From contig NZ_BMMP01000002.1 in assembly GCF_014645895.1 (NCBI RefSeq), forward strand, positions 496,001 through 560,000: a DNA stretch of 64,000 bases, read 5' to 3'. The notes below the pieces were generated by a model. The model saw nothing but the letters and a program-made list of their open reading frames with translations. It searched no databases and was not told where the DNA came from. Positions 1 through 8,496 of this stretch are shown here, piece after piece. This DNA comes from Streptomyces daqingensis. Lineage in GTDB: Bacteria > Actinomycetota > Actinomycetes > Streptomycetales > Streptomycetaceae. The position numbers were made by a program, and so were the translations under genes. The first letter of the stretch is position 1, and every line of letters begins with the position of its first letter.

Positions 1-1
1 G

Positions 2-1435
2 GGCAGCGGCACCGTGCACTACTGGGACGGCACGAGCAGCCCGTACACCCTCACCGCCCCGGACTGGCGCGCGGGGCCGCTCGCCGAGAAGGCCGTCGCC
101 CTGCCGCACGTCAACACCCGTGCAAGCGGGCAGCTCGCAGAGAAGGCCCGCCTCTACGCGGTGACGGTGCCCGCCGACCCCAGCCGGCAGATCCGCTCCG
201 TGACGCTCCCCGACGACGCCGGCCCCCAGTCGGACCTGCACGTCTTCTCCGCTGCCGTGCGCCGCGAGGACTCCACGTGGACGGGGAGCTGGTCGGCGAG
301 CAGCTCCGGCTACACCGCCCTCGGGCCGTGGCAGGACCAGACACTGCGGCTGGTGGTGCACAGCTCCGCCGGCGGGTCGCGGGCCCGCATCCGGCTGGCC
401 AACACCTTCGCCTCGGCCCCGGTGGAGATCGGAAGCGCCTCCGTGGTCGTGCAGCGGGAGGGCGCCTCGGGACGCGGAAGGCCCGTGCCGCTGCGCTTCG
501 ACGGACGGGACGGCGTCGTGATGCCCGCCGGCGCGCAGGCGGTCAGCGACCCCGTGGGCTTCCGCGTGCCGCCCGGCGCCAACCTGCTCGTGAGCATCCA
601 CCTGCCCGGCCCCGTCGCCGCCGCGCCCGTGCACAGCGAGGCCATCCAGCGCTCGTACGTCAGCGGTGCGGGAAGCGGCGACCGTACGGGAGACGAGGAA
701 GGCGCCGCGTTCACGGGGTCGTTGGAGGCGTGGCCGTTCCTGACGGGTGTGGACGTGCGGACGGGGTCTCCCCGCGCCGAAGGCGTAGGGGAAGGCCCCG
801 GCTCCGTCGTGACCTTCGGCGACTCCATCACCGACGGTGTGCGCTCCACGCAGGACGCCAACCGGCGGTGGCCCGACGTCCTGTCGCAGCGGCTGCGCGC
901 CCAGGACGACGTGCCCCGCTACGGCGTCCTCAACCAGGGCATCTCCGCCAACCGCGTCCTCTCCGACCGCTACCCGGGCGACGGGGTCAGCGACGACACC
1001 GGCGGTGTCAGCGCCCTGCACCGCCTGGAGCGCGACGTGCTGGCCCAGACGAACGCGCACACGGTGGTGGTCCTCGAAGGCATCAACGACGTGCGGTGGG
1101 GTGCCTCCGCCGAGGACGTCGTCGCCGGACTCAAGACGTTCGCGCAACGGGCACGCGAGCGCGGACTGCGCGTCGTCGGCGCGACACTGACGCCGTGTGA
1201 GGGCTACAAGGACTGCTCCCCGGAGGTCGAGGCCAGACGCAGCGCCGTCAACGAGTTCGTCCGCCACAACGGGGGCGTGTACGACGCCGTGCTGGACTTC
1301 GACGCCGTGGTGCGGGATCCGGCGCGGCCGCAGCGGATGCTGCCCGCGTACGACAGCGGCGACCATCTGCACCCGGGGGACGCCGGGTTGAAGGCGATGG
1401 CCGACTCGGTGGAGCTGAGGAAGCTGGTGCCGTAG
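2..1435 (+). CDS. SGNH/GDSL-family secreted hydrolase, 5' end missing
   Basis: The reading frame is open from the first bases of the window, so the true start lies to the left. The visible part ends in a complete SGNH hydrolase domain: block I GDSITDG about residues 275-281, an N-containing block (EGINDVRWG) about 355-363, and the block V Asp/His pair in the SGDHLHPGDAG segment near the C-terminus. Before it is a beta-rich stretch beginning WTGSWSAS, typical of the accessory domain of secreted streptomycete esterases/lipases, and still further upstream another beta-rich segment, which suggests a larger multidomain protein. It probably hydrolyses ester bonds outside the cell; the substrate cannot be told. 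A strong hairpin follows 43 nt after the stop. Confidence 0.85.
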   Translation, partial: GSGTVHYWDGTSSPYTLTAPDWRAGPLAEKAVALPHVNTRASGQLAEKARLYAVTVPADPSRQIRSVTLPDDAGPQSDLHVFSAAVRREDSTWTGSWSASSSGYTALGPWQDQTLRLVVHSSAGGSRARIRLANTFASAPVEIGSASVVVQREGASGRGRPVPLRFDGRDGVVMPAGAQAVSDPVGFRVPPGANLLVSIHLPGPVAAAPVHSEAIQRSYVSGAGSGDRTGDEEGAAFTGSLEAWPFLTGVDVRTGSPRAEGVGEGPGSVVTFGDSITDGVRSTQDANRRWPDVLSQRLRAQDDVPRYGVLNQGISANRVLSDRYPGDGVSDDTGGVSALHRLERDVLAQTNAHTVVVLEGINDVRWGASAEDVVAGLKTFAQRARERGLRVVGATLTPCEGYKDCSPEVEARRSAVNEFVRHNGGVYDAVLDFDAVVRDPARPQRMLPAYDSGDHLHPGDAGLKAMADSVELRKLVP

Positions 1436-1477
1436 CGCGCCCGGGGGGCGGTGGCCCGCCCCCGGGTCCGGCGAACA

Positions 1478-1524
1478 CGGAAGGGCGGCGGACAGGTCCT
1501 GCACACCTGCCCGCCGCCCTTCCG
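1478..1524 (+). terminator. hairpin terminator after the GDSL hydrolase
   Basis: Arms 1478-1497 and 1505-1524 are 20 nt long with one mismatch (A1492 opposite C) around a 7-nt loop. It sits just after the GDSL hydrolase stop and before the decayed hydrolase gene, as expected of an intrinsic terminator of the GC-rich type that lacks a U-tract. Confidence 0.8.
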
Positions 1525-1630
1525 CCGGCACCGTACGGGACGGCCCGCAGGGCCGCGGTACCGCGCCGGGGCGCTCGGCAGTCGCTGGCTGCTCTCTACT
1601 CCTCAACGTCTCACCGTCAGGGAGCAGAGT

Positions 1631-1928
1631 GTGCGCGACGCCGTCGTGACGCCCGGGGGCGACTGGATGCGCTGGGCCGAACTGCCGGGACGGGAGCCGC
1701 CGCGTGTCTACGTGCACGGGCTGGGGCGCCACCTCGCCCGCCTACTTCGCGGAGGTCGCGTCCCATCCGCTGCTGGCCGGCCGCCGCTCCCTGCTGATCG
1801 ACCTGCTGGGTCTCGGCATCAGCGACCGTCCTGCCGGTTTCGACTACCGGCTGGAATCACACGCCGACGCCACCGCGACGCCCCTCACGGAGCGGGACAG
1901 CAACTGCACGGAGCAGGACCGGAGCTGA
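1631..1928 (+). pseudogene. alpha/beta hydrolase remnant (frameshifted, truncated)
   Basis: From GTG 1631 the frame reads into a typical alpha/beta-hydrolase start (DWMRWAELPG, then VYVHGLG). Similarity then jumps to the next frame (GATSPAYF, then SLLIDLLGLGISDRP). Removing one G from the GGGG run at about 1731-1734 would restore a continuous protein. Even so, the gene stops after about 80 residues, where family members run to about 270-290, and the nucleophile elbow and catalytic Asp/His are missing. It is therefore a remnant whatever the cause of the frameshift. Confidence 0.7.
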
Positions 1929-2064
1929 CGGACGCGGCACGCACACCGCGTCCAGGCCGGGGTGCGCGCGGAGTCCGGCGTCGGCAGCGCAAGGCCGGCC
2001 GGGAAGCCCAGGAGACCGCGGAGCGGGGCGGCGCACAGGCACCGCCCCGCTCGTCACACGTTCC

Positions 2065-2532
2065 TCAGAAGGTGAACGGACCCGGGTCCTGCGGGGACGT
2101 CGCCTCGCAGTTCACCGTGATGGCCCCGAAGATGACCAGCTTCACCGACTTCGCCTCCATCACGTCGCCGGCGGCCACCGTGCCGTCCAGGGGACCGGAG
2201 TTGACGTCGTCGCCGGCCGACATGGCCGGGTTCGAGTTGCCCTTGAAGGTCGCGGTGTCGCTGCCGTTCTTCGTGAGGGTCAGCTCCGTCTCGACGGAGC
2301 CGGCCGCCACGTCGATCGGGGCCTTCACCGCGGACGACGAGAGCGTGATCGTCGCGGCCGTGCCGTCCTGTGTCGCGGTGAGCGTGGCGTCGCCAGAGCC
2401 GGCGCTGCCGCAGTCCGCCGTGACCGTGGCCGTGGTCGGGTCGACCGCCAGCGCGCCGGGCGCGAACGCCAGCGCGCATGCCGTCAGTGCTGCCGTGCCC
2501 AGTGCCGTTCCGAGAACTTTCCTGCGTCCCAT
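2065..2532 (-). CDS. small secreted protein of unknown function
   Basis: The product has 155 residues. ATG 2532 is chosen because GGAAGG lies just upstream and it opens directly into a signal peptide: MGRRK, a hydrophobic stretch, then an Ala-rich region with likely cleavage near ALAVDP (about residue 28). The mature part is Thr/Ser/Val-rich and looks all-beta (repeated TATVTAD, ATITLSSS, ELTLTKNG segments), with two cysteines that could form a disulphide. No enzymatic motif is visible. I do not recognise the family with certainty; small streptomycete exported beta-sandwich proteins look like this. A 26-bp inverted repeat lies 165 bp upstream. Confidence 0.6.
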   Translation of the reverse strand: MGRRKVLGTALGTAALTACALAFAPGALAVDPTTATVTADCGSAGSGDATLTATQDGTAATITLSSSAVKAPIDVAAGSVETELTLTKNGSDTATFKGNSNPAMSAGDDVNSGPLDGTVAAGDVMEAKSVKLVIFGAITVNCEATSPQDPGPFTF

Positions 2533-2696
2533 GGGATCGCCTTCCAGGTCGTGGGGGAAAAGCCTGACCACCGCATCGGTGCGCCACGTCTGGCGCGCGT
2601 GAGCGTGTGGGGGGTGCGGTGCGTGCTGTGGCGACCGGGATGCGCACGATCCGCGGCAGGCGGCACCCCTGGGCGTCACGATGACAGCTCGTCAAT

Positions 2697-2722
2697 TCAC
2701 GCGTTGCTATTGATACGCGTGA
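2697..2722. promoter_or_regulatory. inverted repeat TCACGCGT-N10-ACGCGTGA
   Basis: Perfect 8-bp arms are separated by 10 AT-richer bases. It lies in the 328-bp gap between the secreted-protein gene (reading left) and the 3' end of xthA, so it most likely concerns the secreted protein. The geometry suits a dimeric repressor site; no cognate regulator is adjacent. The rest of the gap (2533-2860) shows nothing else I can support. Confidence 0.35.
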
Positions 2723-2860
2723 CGCGGAAGAGCGCAAGAGCGCCTGCCGCACATTTCAAGCCATCGCCGCACTCGCCCCCGGCGGGGAACCGGCCGCCGG
2801 CGCCGCCTCGCACGGCGCGCGGCCGCTCCCGGCGGAAGGGCGTACGGGCAGGCCGCCTAA

Positions 2861-3640
2861 TCAGAGTTCCAGGTCGACCACGACGGGCGCGTGGTCGGAG
2901 GCGCCCTTCCCCTTGCGCTCCTCACGGTCCACGTAGGCGTCCTTCACCGCCGCCGCGAACGGCTCGTTGCCGTAGACCAGGTCGATGCGCATCCCCCTGT
3001 TCTTGGGGAAGCACAGCTGCCGGTAGTCCCAGTACGTGAAGGGGTGGTCGTACTTCAGCGGCCTGGGCACCACGTCGCTGAGGCCGGTGTCGCGCAGGGC
3101 CTTCAGCGCGGCGCGCTCGGGCTCCGTCACATGCGTCGAGCCCTCGAAGGCCGCGCGGTCGTAGACGTCCTCGTCGGCCGGCGCGATGTTGTAGTCGCCC
3201 AGTATCGCGTAGGGCAGCGACCCCGGGGCCTCCTTCAGCGCGGTACGGCGCAGGGCCTCCAGCCACTCCAGCTTGTAGGCGTAGTGCGGGTGCCCGACCT
3301 CGCGGCCGTTGGGCACGTAGACCGACCACACCCGCACGCCGCCGCAGGTCGCCGCCGCGGCACGGGACTCGTCCCCGCCGTCGAAGAGCGGACCCTCGGG
3401 CAGTCCGAGGACCGTGTCGCTCAGGCCCACCCGGGAGAGCACCGCGACGCCGTTCCACCTGCCGTCCCCGTTGACGAGGGCCTCGTAGCCCAGCCCCGAG
3501 ATCTCCTCGGAGGGGAACGCCTCGGCGGAGCACTTCAGCTCCTGCAGGCACACCACGTCGGGGCGTGCGGACTCCAGCCAGGCGAGCAGCCTCGGCAGCC
3601 GGGCGCTGACGGAATTGACGTTCCAGGTGGCGATACGCAT
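2861..3640 (-). CDS. xthA: exodeoxyribonuclease III
   Basis: This 259-residue protein is a complete exonuclease III/AP endonuclease of the endonuclease-exonuclease-phosphatase fold. It would excise 3' blocked ends and incise abasic sites in base excision repair. Visible motifs in order: MRIATWNVNS (metal-coordinating Asn), LQELK (metal Glu, about residue 34), YVPNG, GDYNIAP (catalytic Asp/Asn), and C-terminal SDHAPV (catalytic Asp-His). Length matches the family (about 255-270). ATG 3640 is chosen because the conserved MRIATWN begins there. It starts 11 nt after the stop of the MBL-fold gene on the same strand, so the two probably share a transcript. Confidence 0.93.
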   Translation of the reverse strand: MRIATWNVNSVSARLPRLLAWLESARPDVVCLQELKCSAEAFPSEEISGLGYEALVNGDGRWNGVAVLSRVGLSDTVLGLPEGPLFDGGDESRAAAATCGGVRVWSVYVPNGREVGHPHYAYKLEWLEALRRTALKEAPGSLPYAILGDYNIAPADEDVYDRAAFEGSTHVTEPERAALKALRDTGLSDVVPRPLKYDHPFTYWDYRQLCFPKNRGMRIDLVYGNEPFAAAVKDAYVDREERKGKGASDHAPVVVDLEL

Positions 3641-3650
3641 ACGTGTGAAT

Positions 3651-4289
3651 CTACCGCGCGACACCGACACTCTCGCCGGGGGTGAGCCTGCTGTGGCTGA
3701 CGCCGCCCAGGTCCCCGATGAGCCGGTCGTACACGGGGCGGGCCCGGTCGGCGAGGAGGCCGTCGTGGACGTCGAAGGCCCTGCGGGGGGCGACCTCGCG
3801 CACGTAGTCGATGACTTCGGAGACCTTGCTCCACGGGGCGTGGACCGGCAGCAGCAGGGTGTCGACGGAGCGGCCCGGCACGGTCAGGGCGTCCCCGGGG
3901 TGGAAGAGCGAACCGTCCACGAGGTAGCCGGAGTTGGCGATGCGCGGGATGTCGGGGTGGATGACGGCGTGGAGCTGGCCGTGCACCTCGACCTCGAAGC
4001 CGGCCGCGTCGAACGCGTCCCCCTCGCCGACGATGTGCACTCGCCCGGGGAAGGTCGTGGAGATCCGGTCCGCGACTCCGCGGAGCGTCCAGATCCGGGC
4101 CGCCGGGTTGGCCTCCATGGCGGCCCGCAGCCGCCCCTCGTCGAAGTGGTCGGGGTGTTCGTGGGTGACGAGCAGTGCGTCGGCCCCGACCGCGGCGTCG
4201 TCCTCGCTGAAGCCGCCGGGGTCGATCACGAGGGCGCGCCCGTCCTTCTCGAGCCGTACGCAGGAGTGGCCCTTCTTGATCAGCTTCAT
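3651..4289 (-). CDS. MBL-fold metallo-hydrolase (UlaG-like)
   Basis: A 212-residue metallo-beta-lactamase-fold protein. The THEHPDH motif (HxHxDH, about residues 43-49) supplies the metal ligands, with further ligands in NSGYLVDGSLFHPGD and the late VHDG segment. The short length and the opening MKLIKKGHSCVRLE match the group of cytosolic MBL hydrolases related to UlaG/YtkL; the substrate is unknown. ATG 4289 is the first in-frame start before the conserved beginning. It lies upstream of xthA in the same direction and probably forms a two-gene unit with it. Confidence 0.8.
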   Translation of the reverse strand: MKLIKKGHSCVRLEKDGRALVIDPGGFSEDDAAVGADALLVTHEHPDHFDEGRLRAAMEANPAARIWTLRGVADRISTTFPGRVHIVGEGDAFDAAGFEVEVHGQLHAVIHPDIPRIANSGYLVDGSLFHPGDALTVPGRSVDTLLLPVHAPWSKVSEVIDYVREVAPRRAFDVHDGLLADRARPVYDRLIGDLGGVSHSRLTPGESVGVAR

Positions 4290-4359
4290 GGGGCCATTGT
4301 GCCCGGGAGCCCCGTTCCGGGCCGCTCCGGACGGGGGCGGCGCGGAACGCGCGCGGACG

Positions 4360-5631
4360 TCAGTCCTCCGGCGTGGTCTCCTCGCGGATGATCCCCTGCG
4401 CGACGGCGAAGGCCGAGTTCGCGGCGGGAACACCGGCGTACACGGCGGTCTGGAGGAGAACCTCCTTGATCTCCTCCGGGGTCAGGCCGTTGCGCAGTGC
4501 GGCGCGGACGTGGAACGCCAGCTCGTCGAAGTGGCCCCGCGCGACGAGCGCCGTCAGCGTGACGACGGAACGGGTGCGGCGGTCCAGGCCCGGCCGGGTC
4601 CACACCTCGCCCCAGGCATAGCGGGTCGCGAAGTCCTGGAAGTCCTGCGTGAACGCGTCCGCGTTCTCCATCGCGCGGTCGACGTGGGCGTCGCCGAGCA
4701 CCTCGCGGCGCACCTTCATGCCCGCGTCGTACGGATCGTTGCGGCCGGCGATCTGCGCCGCCGACTCCAGCTCCGCGATCGCCCCGACGGGACGCGTCGG
4801 CGTGGGGGTGATGACGGGGGCGGGCGCGGGCGGCCCGGCGGGCGACTCCTGCCAGCTGGTCGTGAAGTGCCTGATGAGCAGCTCCGTCACGGCCCCGGGC
4901 TGCTCGACGGGTGTCAGGTGGGAGGCGCCGGGCACTATCGCGAGGCGCGCGTCCGGGATGCCGGCGACCAGCGCGCGGGCGTCGGCGGGCGGTGTGGCCT
5001 GGTCCTCCGCTCCCGCCATCACCAGCGTCGGGACGCCGATGCGGCCCAGGTCCTGGCGGACGTCGAAGGCGGCGAGCACCTCGCAGGCGGCTATGTAGCA
5101 GCCGGGGTCGGTCGTGCGGACCATCTGCACGGCCCACTCGACGATCGCCGGCTGCGCGGCGACGAAGCCGGGTGTGAACCAGCGGTCCGGGGTGGAGCGA
5201 GCGATCGGGTCGAGCCCGTTCGTGCGGACGACGACGCCGCGCTGCCGCCAGGCGTCCGCCGTGCCGAAGCGCGACGAGGCGGAGACGAGGGCGAGGGAGG
5301 AGACCCGGTCCCGAGCCTGGAGGCCGAGCTGGATGCCGACAGCACCGCCTATCGAGCAGCCGACGTAACCGAAGCGGTTGATGCCGAGCGAGTCCAGAGT
5401 GGCGAGCAGGCGCTCCGCCAGTACCTTCGCGGAGTCGGCCGAGCGCGCGGGGGCGCCGCCGTGGCCGGGCAGGTCGAACCGCAGGACGCGCCAGTTGCGG
5501 GAGAGTTCGGGGATCTGCCGGTCCCACATGTGCCAGGTCGTGCCCAGTGCGGGCCCCAGCACGAGCACTGGTGCGTCGTCGGGGCCGTCGAGGCGGTGCT
5601 GCAACATAAGGGCGTTCTGCTCTTCGCTCAC
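4360..5631 (-). CDS. pcaL: fused 3-oxoadipate enol-lactonase / 4-carboxymuconolactone decarboxylase
   Basis: A 423-residue two-domain protein. Residues about 1-265 are an alpha/beta hydrolase (oxyanion region GPALGTTWHMWD, nucleophile elbow GCSIGG, acidic residue in GAEDQATP, His in GASHLTP), matching PcaD. After a Pro-rich linker (about 275-290), residues about 300-420 match the carboxymuconolactone decarboxylase family (PcaC), with the conserved HVRAAL segment followed by EEIKEVLLQ. The fusion (PcaL) converts 4-carboxymuconolactone to 3-oxoadipate in the protocatechuate branch of the beta-ketoadipate pathway. GTG 5631 is used. No other pca gene is present nearby, so this copy is an orphan and may act on another lactone. 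Confidence 0.88.
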   Translation of the reverse strand: MSEEQNALMLQHRLDGPDDAPVLVLGPALGTTWHMWDRQIPELSRNWRVLRFDLPGHGGAPARSADSAKVLAERLLATLDSLGINRFGYVGCSIGGAVGIQLGLQARDRVSSLALVSASSRFGTADAWRQRGVVVRTNGLDPIARSTPDRWFTPGFVAAQPAIVEWAVQMVRTTDPGCYIAACEVLAAFDVRQDLGRIGVPTLVMAGAEDQATPPADARALVAGIPDARLAIVPGASHLTPVEQPGAVTELLIRHFTTSWQESPAGPPAPAPVITPTPTRPVGAIAELESAAQIAGRNDPYDAGMKVRREVLGDAHVDRAMENADAFTQDFQDFATRYAWGEVWTRPGLDRRTRSVVTLTALVARGHFDELAFHVRAALRNGLTPEEIKEVLLQTAVYAGVPAANSAFAVAQGIIREETTPED

Positions 5632-5688
5632 GTGTTCACGCTACCCAGGGGTCCCCGGAGCCCGGCCCCGGGGTCGTCGCTCCGTACA

Positions 5689-6306
5689 TCAGAACTTCAC
5701 GGTGGACACGACATACACACGGGGCCGGCTCTCGTATGTGCGGTCCACGGTGATCGACACCGTGGGGCGGCCCTGCTTCTGCCGGTATGTCGTGCCCGCC
5801 CAGTCGCGGTCCTCTCTGTTGAAGTCCCAGCCGATGTGGTCGGCGTGCTTCTCGCCGATCGTGACCTCGCCCTTCTTCAGGGCGGCGCGGTCGGTGCCCA
5901 CGTCCTCGAGGAAGTCGTCCAGCCGCTTCTGCGACGTGCGGAACTGCACGTAAAGGGAGCTGGTCTTCCAGGAGTTGTCCTCGTAGAAGGCGTGGTGGCT
6001 GGACTGCGCGGGCAGCGGCACGTCGTAGACGTTGCGCTGGACCTTGCTCGGCCAGCCGTAGGTGAGGTTGGTGGCCGCGGCCTTGCGCTGCTTGTCCTCG
6101 CCGCTGTCGCGGCTCTGGAAGGCGGACCTGACCAGGTAGCCGCCGGGGACGGCGATGAGCAGCACGACGATGAGGAGCGTCAGCAGCCGGTGCCGCGGGC
6201 GGTGCGGCGGCCGCTGGGCGGAGCGTACGTGCGCGGGTGTGGCGTCCATGGGGGAATCGGCCTGGGAGTCGTCGTCCGTCGTGGATGTGGTGGACGTGGT
6301 GGTCAC
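5689..6306 (-). CDS. membrane-anchored protein of unknown function
   Basis: The product has 205 residues. The GTG start at 6306 overlaps the stop of the ROK kinase gene (GTGA), which indicates translational coupling. The N-terminus is Thr/Ser/Asp-rich, then comes an Arg/His/Pro-rich patch and a single transmembrane helix (about residues 41-59). An extracytoplasmic domain of about 145 residues follows, containing VRSAFQSRDSGEDKQRK and a Trp/Tyr-rich body. No catalytic motif is seen and the family is not recognised. Coupling to the kinase gene is the only functional hint. Confidence 0.6.
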   Translation of the reverse strand: MTTTSTTSTTDDDSQADSPMDATPAHVRSAQRPPHRPRHRLLTLLIVVLLIAVPGGYLVRSAFQSRDSGEDKQRKAAATNLTYGWPSKVQRNVYDVPLPAQSSHHAFYEDNSWKTSSLYVQFRTSQKRLDDFLEDVGTDRAALKKGEVTIGEKHADHIGWDFNREDRDWAGTTYRQKQGRPTVSITVDRTYESRPRVYVVSTVKF

Positions 6307-7463
6307 TGTCCCACCGCCCGGCGCAGGTTGTCGGCGGCGCGTTCGTAGCGCTCGTACCTCTCCAGGCGGCGCCTGTTGGCGCGGCGGAAGCGGCGGGCGA
6401 CGAGGCGCGCCAGGTCGGCGGCCCCGACCATACCCGCCTCGGGGCCGAGCTGCGCCTTGGCGATGGTGGCCTCCGGCCGGTAGCCGCGGCCGGTGAGGTG
6501 GCGGCGGAAGGCGTCCCGCGCGGGATCGATGAGGAGTTCGTCGGCGGCGCTGACGCCTCCGCCGATGACGAAGCCGCCCGGGTCGAGCGCGGCGGCCAGG
6601 TTGGCGATGCCGACGCCCAGCCAGTGGCCGATGTCCTGCAGCAGCTCGGTGCACATGGCGTCGCCGCCGCGGGCCAGCTCGGTGATCAGCGGGCCGGTGA
6701 TGTCGGCGATCTGGCCGTCGACGCGGTCGATGATGCCGTAGGCGACGGGCGACTCGGCCGCGGCGAGCTCCCGCGCCTCCCTCACCAGGGCGTTCCCGGA
6801 GCTGTACTGCTCCCAGCAGCCGCGGTTGCCGCAGGGGCAGCGGTGGCCGCCCGGCACCACCTGCATGTGGCCGAACTCGCCGGCCACGCCGTACTTGCCG
6901 CGCTTGACCCCGCCGTCCTCCAGGATGGCGCCCCCGATGCCCGTGCCGAGCGTGATCATCACGAGGTGGTCCTCGCCGCGGCCGGCGCCGAAGCGCCATT
7001 CGCCCCACGCGGCGGTGTTGGCGTCGTTGTCCACCATGACCGGCACCGCGAGACGGGCGGTGAGGGCGTCCTTGAGGGGCTCGTCCCGCCACGCGAGGTG
7101 CGGTGCGAACAGGACGCGGGAGCGGTCGGCGTCGACCCAGCCGGCGGCGCCGATGCCCACGGCGTGCACGTCGTGCCGGTCGGAGAGGTCGAGCACGAGC
7201 TCGGCGATGGTGTCCTCGACGACCTTGGGGCTCTTGGACTTCTCCGGAGTCTCGGTGCGCACCTGCTCCAGGATGTTGCCGTCGGCGTCGACCACGCCCG
7301 CCATCACCTTCGTCCCGCCGATGTCGATACCTACCGTGGGTACCCGGGGGGCGGAGAGGTGAGAGCGCCGTTCCCGGGTGCTGACGGTCCGCAGCACGCT
7401 GGCACTGGGTGCGGTGCGCCTGTAGACACGGTCCCGGTCCGCCCGTTCTCGGTACATGCTCAC
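6303..7463 (-). CDS. ROK-family sugar kinase (glucokinase-like)
   Basis: A 386-residue ROK kinase. It has the phosphate-binding motif DIGGTK (about residues 47-52), the NDANTAAWGE segment with the catalytic Asp, the LGTGIGGA motif, and the ROK signature GEFGHMQV with a CxCGxxGCxE zinc site (about 204-225). Compared with the usual 310-320-residue glucokinase it has about 40 extra N-terminal residues and a basic Arg-rich C-terminal tail of about 35. GTG 7463 is used, with ATG 7457 as an alternative. Lying 160 bp downstream of the ABC operon on the same strand, it may phosphorylate the imported sugar or glucose. It is translationally coupled to the membrane protein gene that follows. Confidence 0.85.
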   Translation of the reverse strand: MSMYRERADRDRVYRRTAPSASVLRTVSTRERRSHLSAPRVPTVGIDIGGTKVMAGVVDADGNILEQVRTETPEKSKSPKVVEDTIAELVLDLSDRHDVHAVGIGAAGWVDADRSRVLFAPHLAWRDEPLKDALTARLAVPVMVDNDANTAAWGEWRFGAGRGEDHLVMITLGTGIGGAILEDGGVKRGKYGVAGEFGHMQVVPGGHRCPCGNRGCWEQYSSGNALVREARELAAAESPVAYGIIDRVDGQIADITGPLITELARGGDAMCTELLQDIGHWLGVGIANLAAALDPGGFVIGGGVSAADELLIDPARDAFRRHLTGRGYRPEATIAKAQLGPEAGMVGAADLARLVARRFRRANRRRLERYERYERAADNLRRAVGQ

Positions 7464-7623
7464 GGCGCGGCCTTTCGTGTTCGCACGGTGCTGACTGCTC
7501 GGTCACGGGTGGACGCTCCCCCGCCCACGTGGCCGATTCTGCCTTACCGCGAGGCCCCGCCGCACAGTCGCACCGTGCGGCCCCGCGCAGGCCGGAACCG
7601 AAGCCCGCGCGGTGCCGCACGCC

Positions 7624-8496
7624 TCACTCCAGGTGCTGCGGTACGGGGGCGCGCTCCAGCTCGTGGGAGAGCTGCTCCAGCTCGCTGCCGCCGGACATCT
7701 GGCGCGTCAGCTCGTCCAGGGCCAGCTCCTCCTTGCGGTGGCTGCCGGCCATGGCGCCCCGCTTGAGCAGCACGAAACGGTCCCCGACGAGGTACGCGTG
7801 GTGCGGGTTGTGCGTGATGAGGACGACACCGAGGCCCGCGTCACGCGCGGCCGCGACGTATTTCAGTACGACACCCGACTGCTTGACGCCGAGCGCGGCC
7901 GTCGGCTCGTCCAGCACCAGCACCTTCGCGCCGAAGTACACGGCGCGGGCGATGGCGACGCACTGCCGCTCGCCGCCGGAGAGGGTGCCGATGGGCTGGT
8001 CGACATCGCGCAGGTCGATGCCCATGCGCAGCAGCTCGCTGTGTGTGGTGCGGCGCATACGGTCCACGTCGAGCCGGGAGAAGGGGCCGCGGCCCTTGAC
8101 CGGCTCGGAGCCGAGGAAGAAATTGCGCCACACGGGCATCAGCGGGACGACGGCGAGGTCCTGGTAGACGGTCGCGATACCGCGGTCCAGGGCTTCACGC
8201 GGGGAGCCGAGCCGGGTCTCCTCGCCGTTGATGCGGAAGCTGCCGGAGTCGTGCTGGTGCAGCCCGGCGATGATCTTGATGAGCGTGGACTTGCCCGCGC
8301 CGTTGTCGCCGAGCACGCAGGTGATGCGGCCGGCGTGCACGGGCAGGGAGACGCCCTCCAGGGCGCGGATGTTGCCGTACAGCTTGCTGACGTCCGACAG
8401 CTCGACCAGAGGGGTGCCTTCCGCCGCTGCGGCGTCCTGCACGGCCCCGCCGACCTGCTCCTCCGTGTCCTTGCCTGTGGTCTTCTCCGCGGTCAT
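7624..8496 (-). CDS. sugar ABC transporter ATP-binding protein
   Basis: A 290-residue single-NBD ATPase. Walker [10 protein letters not shown] is at about residues 69-77, the Q-loop sits in ATVYQDL, the signature is LSGGERQ, Walker B is VLVLDEPTA and the switch His is in LITHN. CUT2-type sugar ATPases (RbsA, MglA) usually carry two NBDs in about 500 residues; this half-size form is a common actinobacterial variant and would act as a homodimer. ATG 8496 overlaps the permease stop (ATGA). Operon order is SBP1, SBP2, permease, ATPase. Confidence 0.9.
   Translation of the reverse strand: MTAEKTTGKDTEEQVGGAVQDAAAAEGTPLVELSDVSKLYGNIRALEGVSLPVHAGRITCVLGDNGAGKSTLIKIIAGLHQHDSGSFRINGEETRLGSPREALDRGIATVYQDLAVVPLMPVWRNFFLGSEPVKGRGPFSRLDVDRMRRTTHSELLRMGIDLRDVDQPIGTLSGGERQCVAIARAVYFGAKVLVLDEPTAALGVKQSGVVLKYVAAARDAGLGVVLITHNPHHAYLVGDRFVLLKRGAMAGSHRKEELALDELTRQMSGGSELEQLSHELERAPVPQHLE

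Noticed and set aside
1440-1466. A second GC-rich hairpin just before the terminator at 1478-1524
   Set aside because: The arms are simple G/C runs (CCCGGGGG and CCCCCGGG) of a type common by chance in this genome; the 20-nt hairpin is the convincing one.
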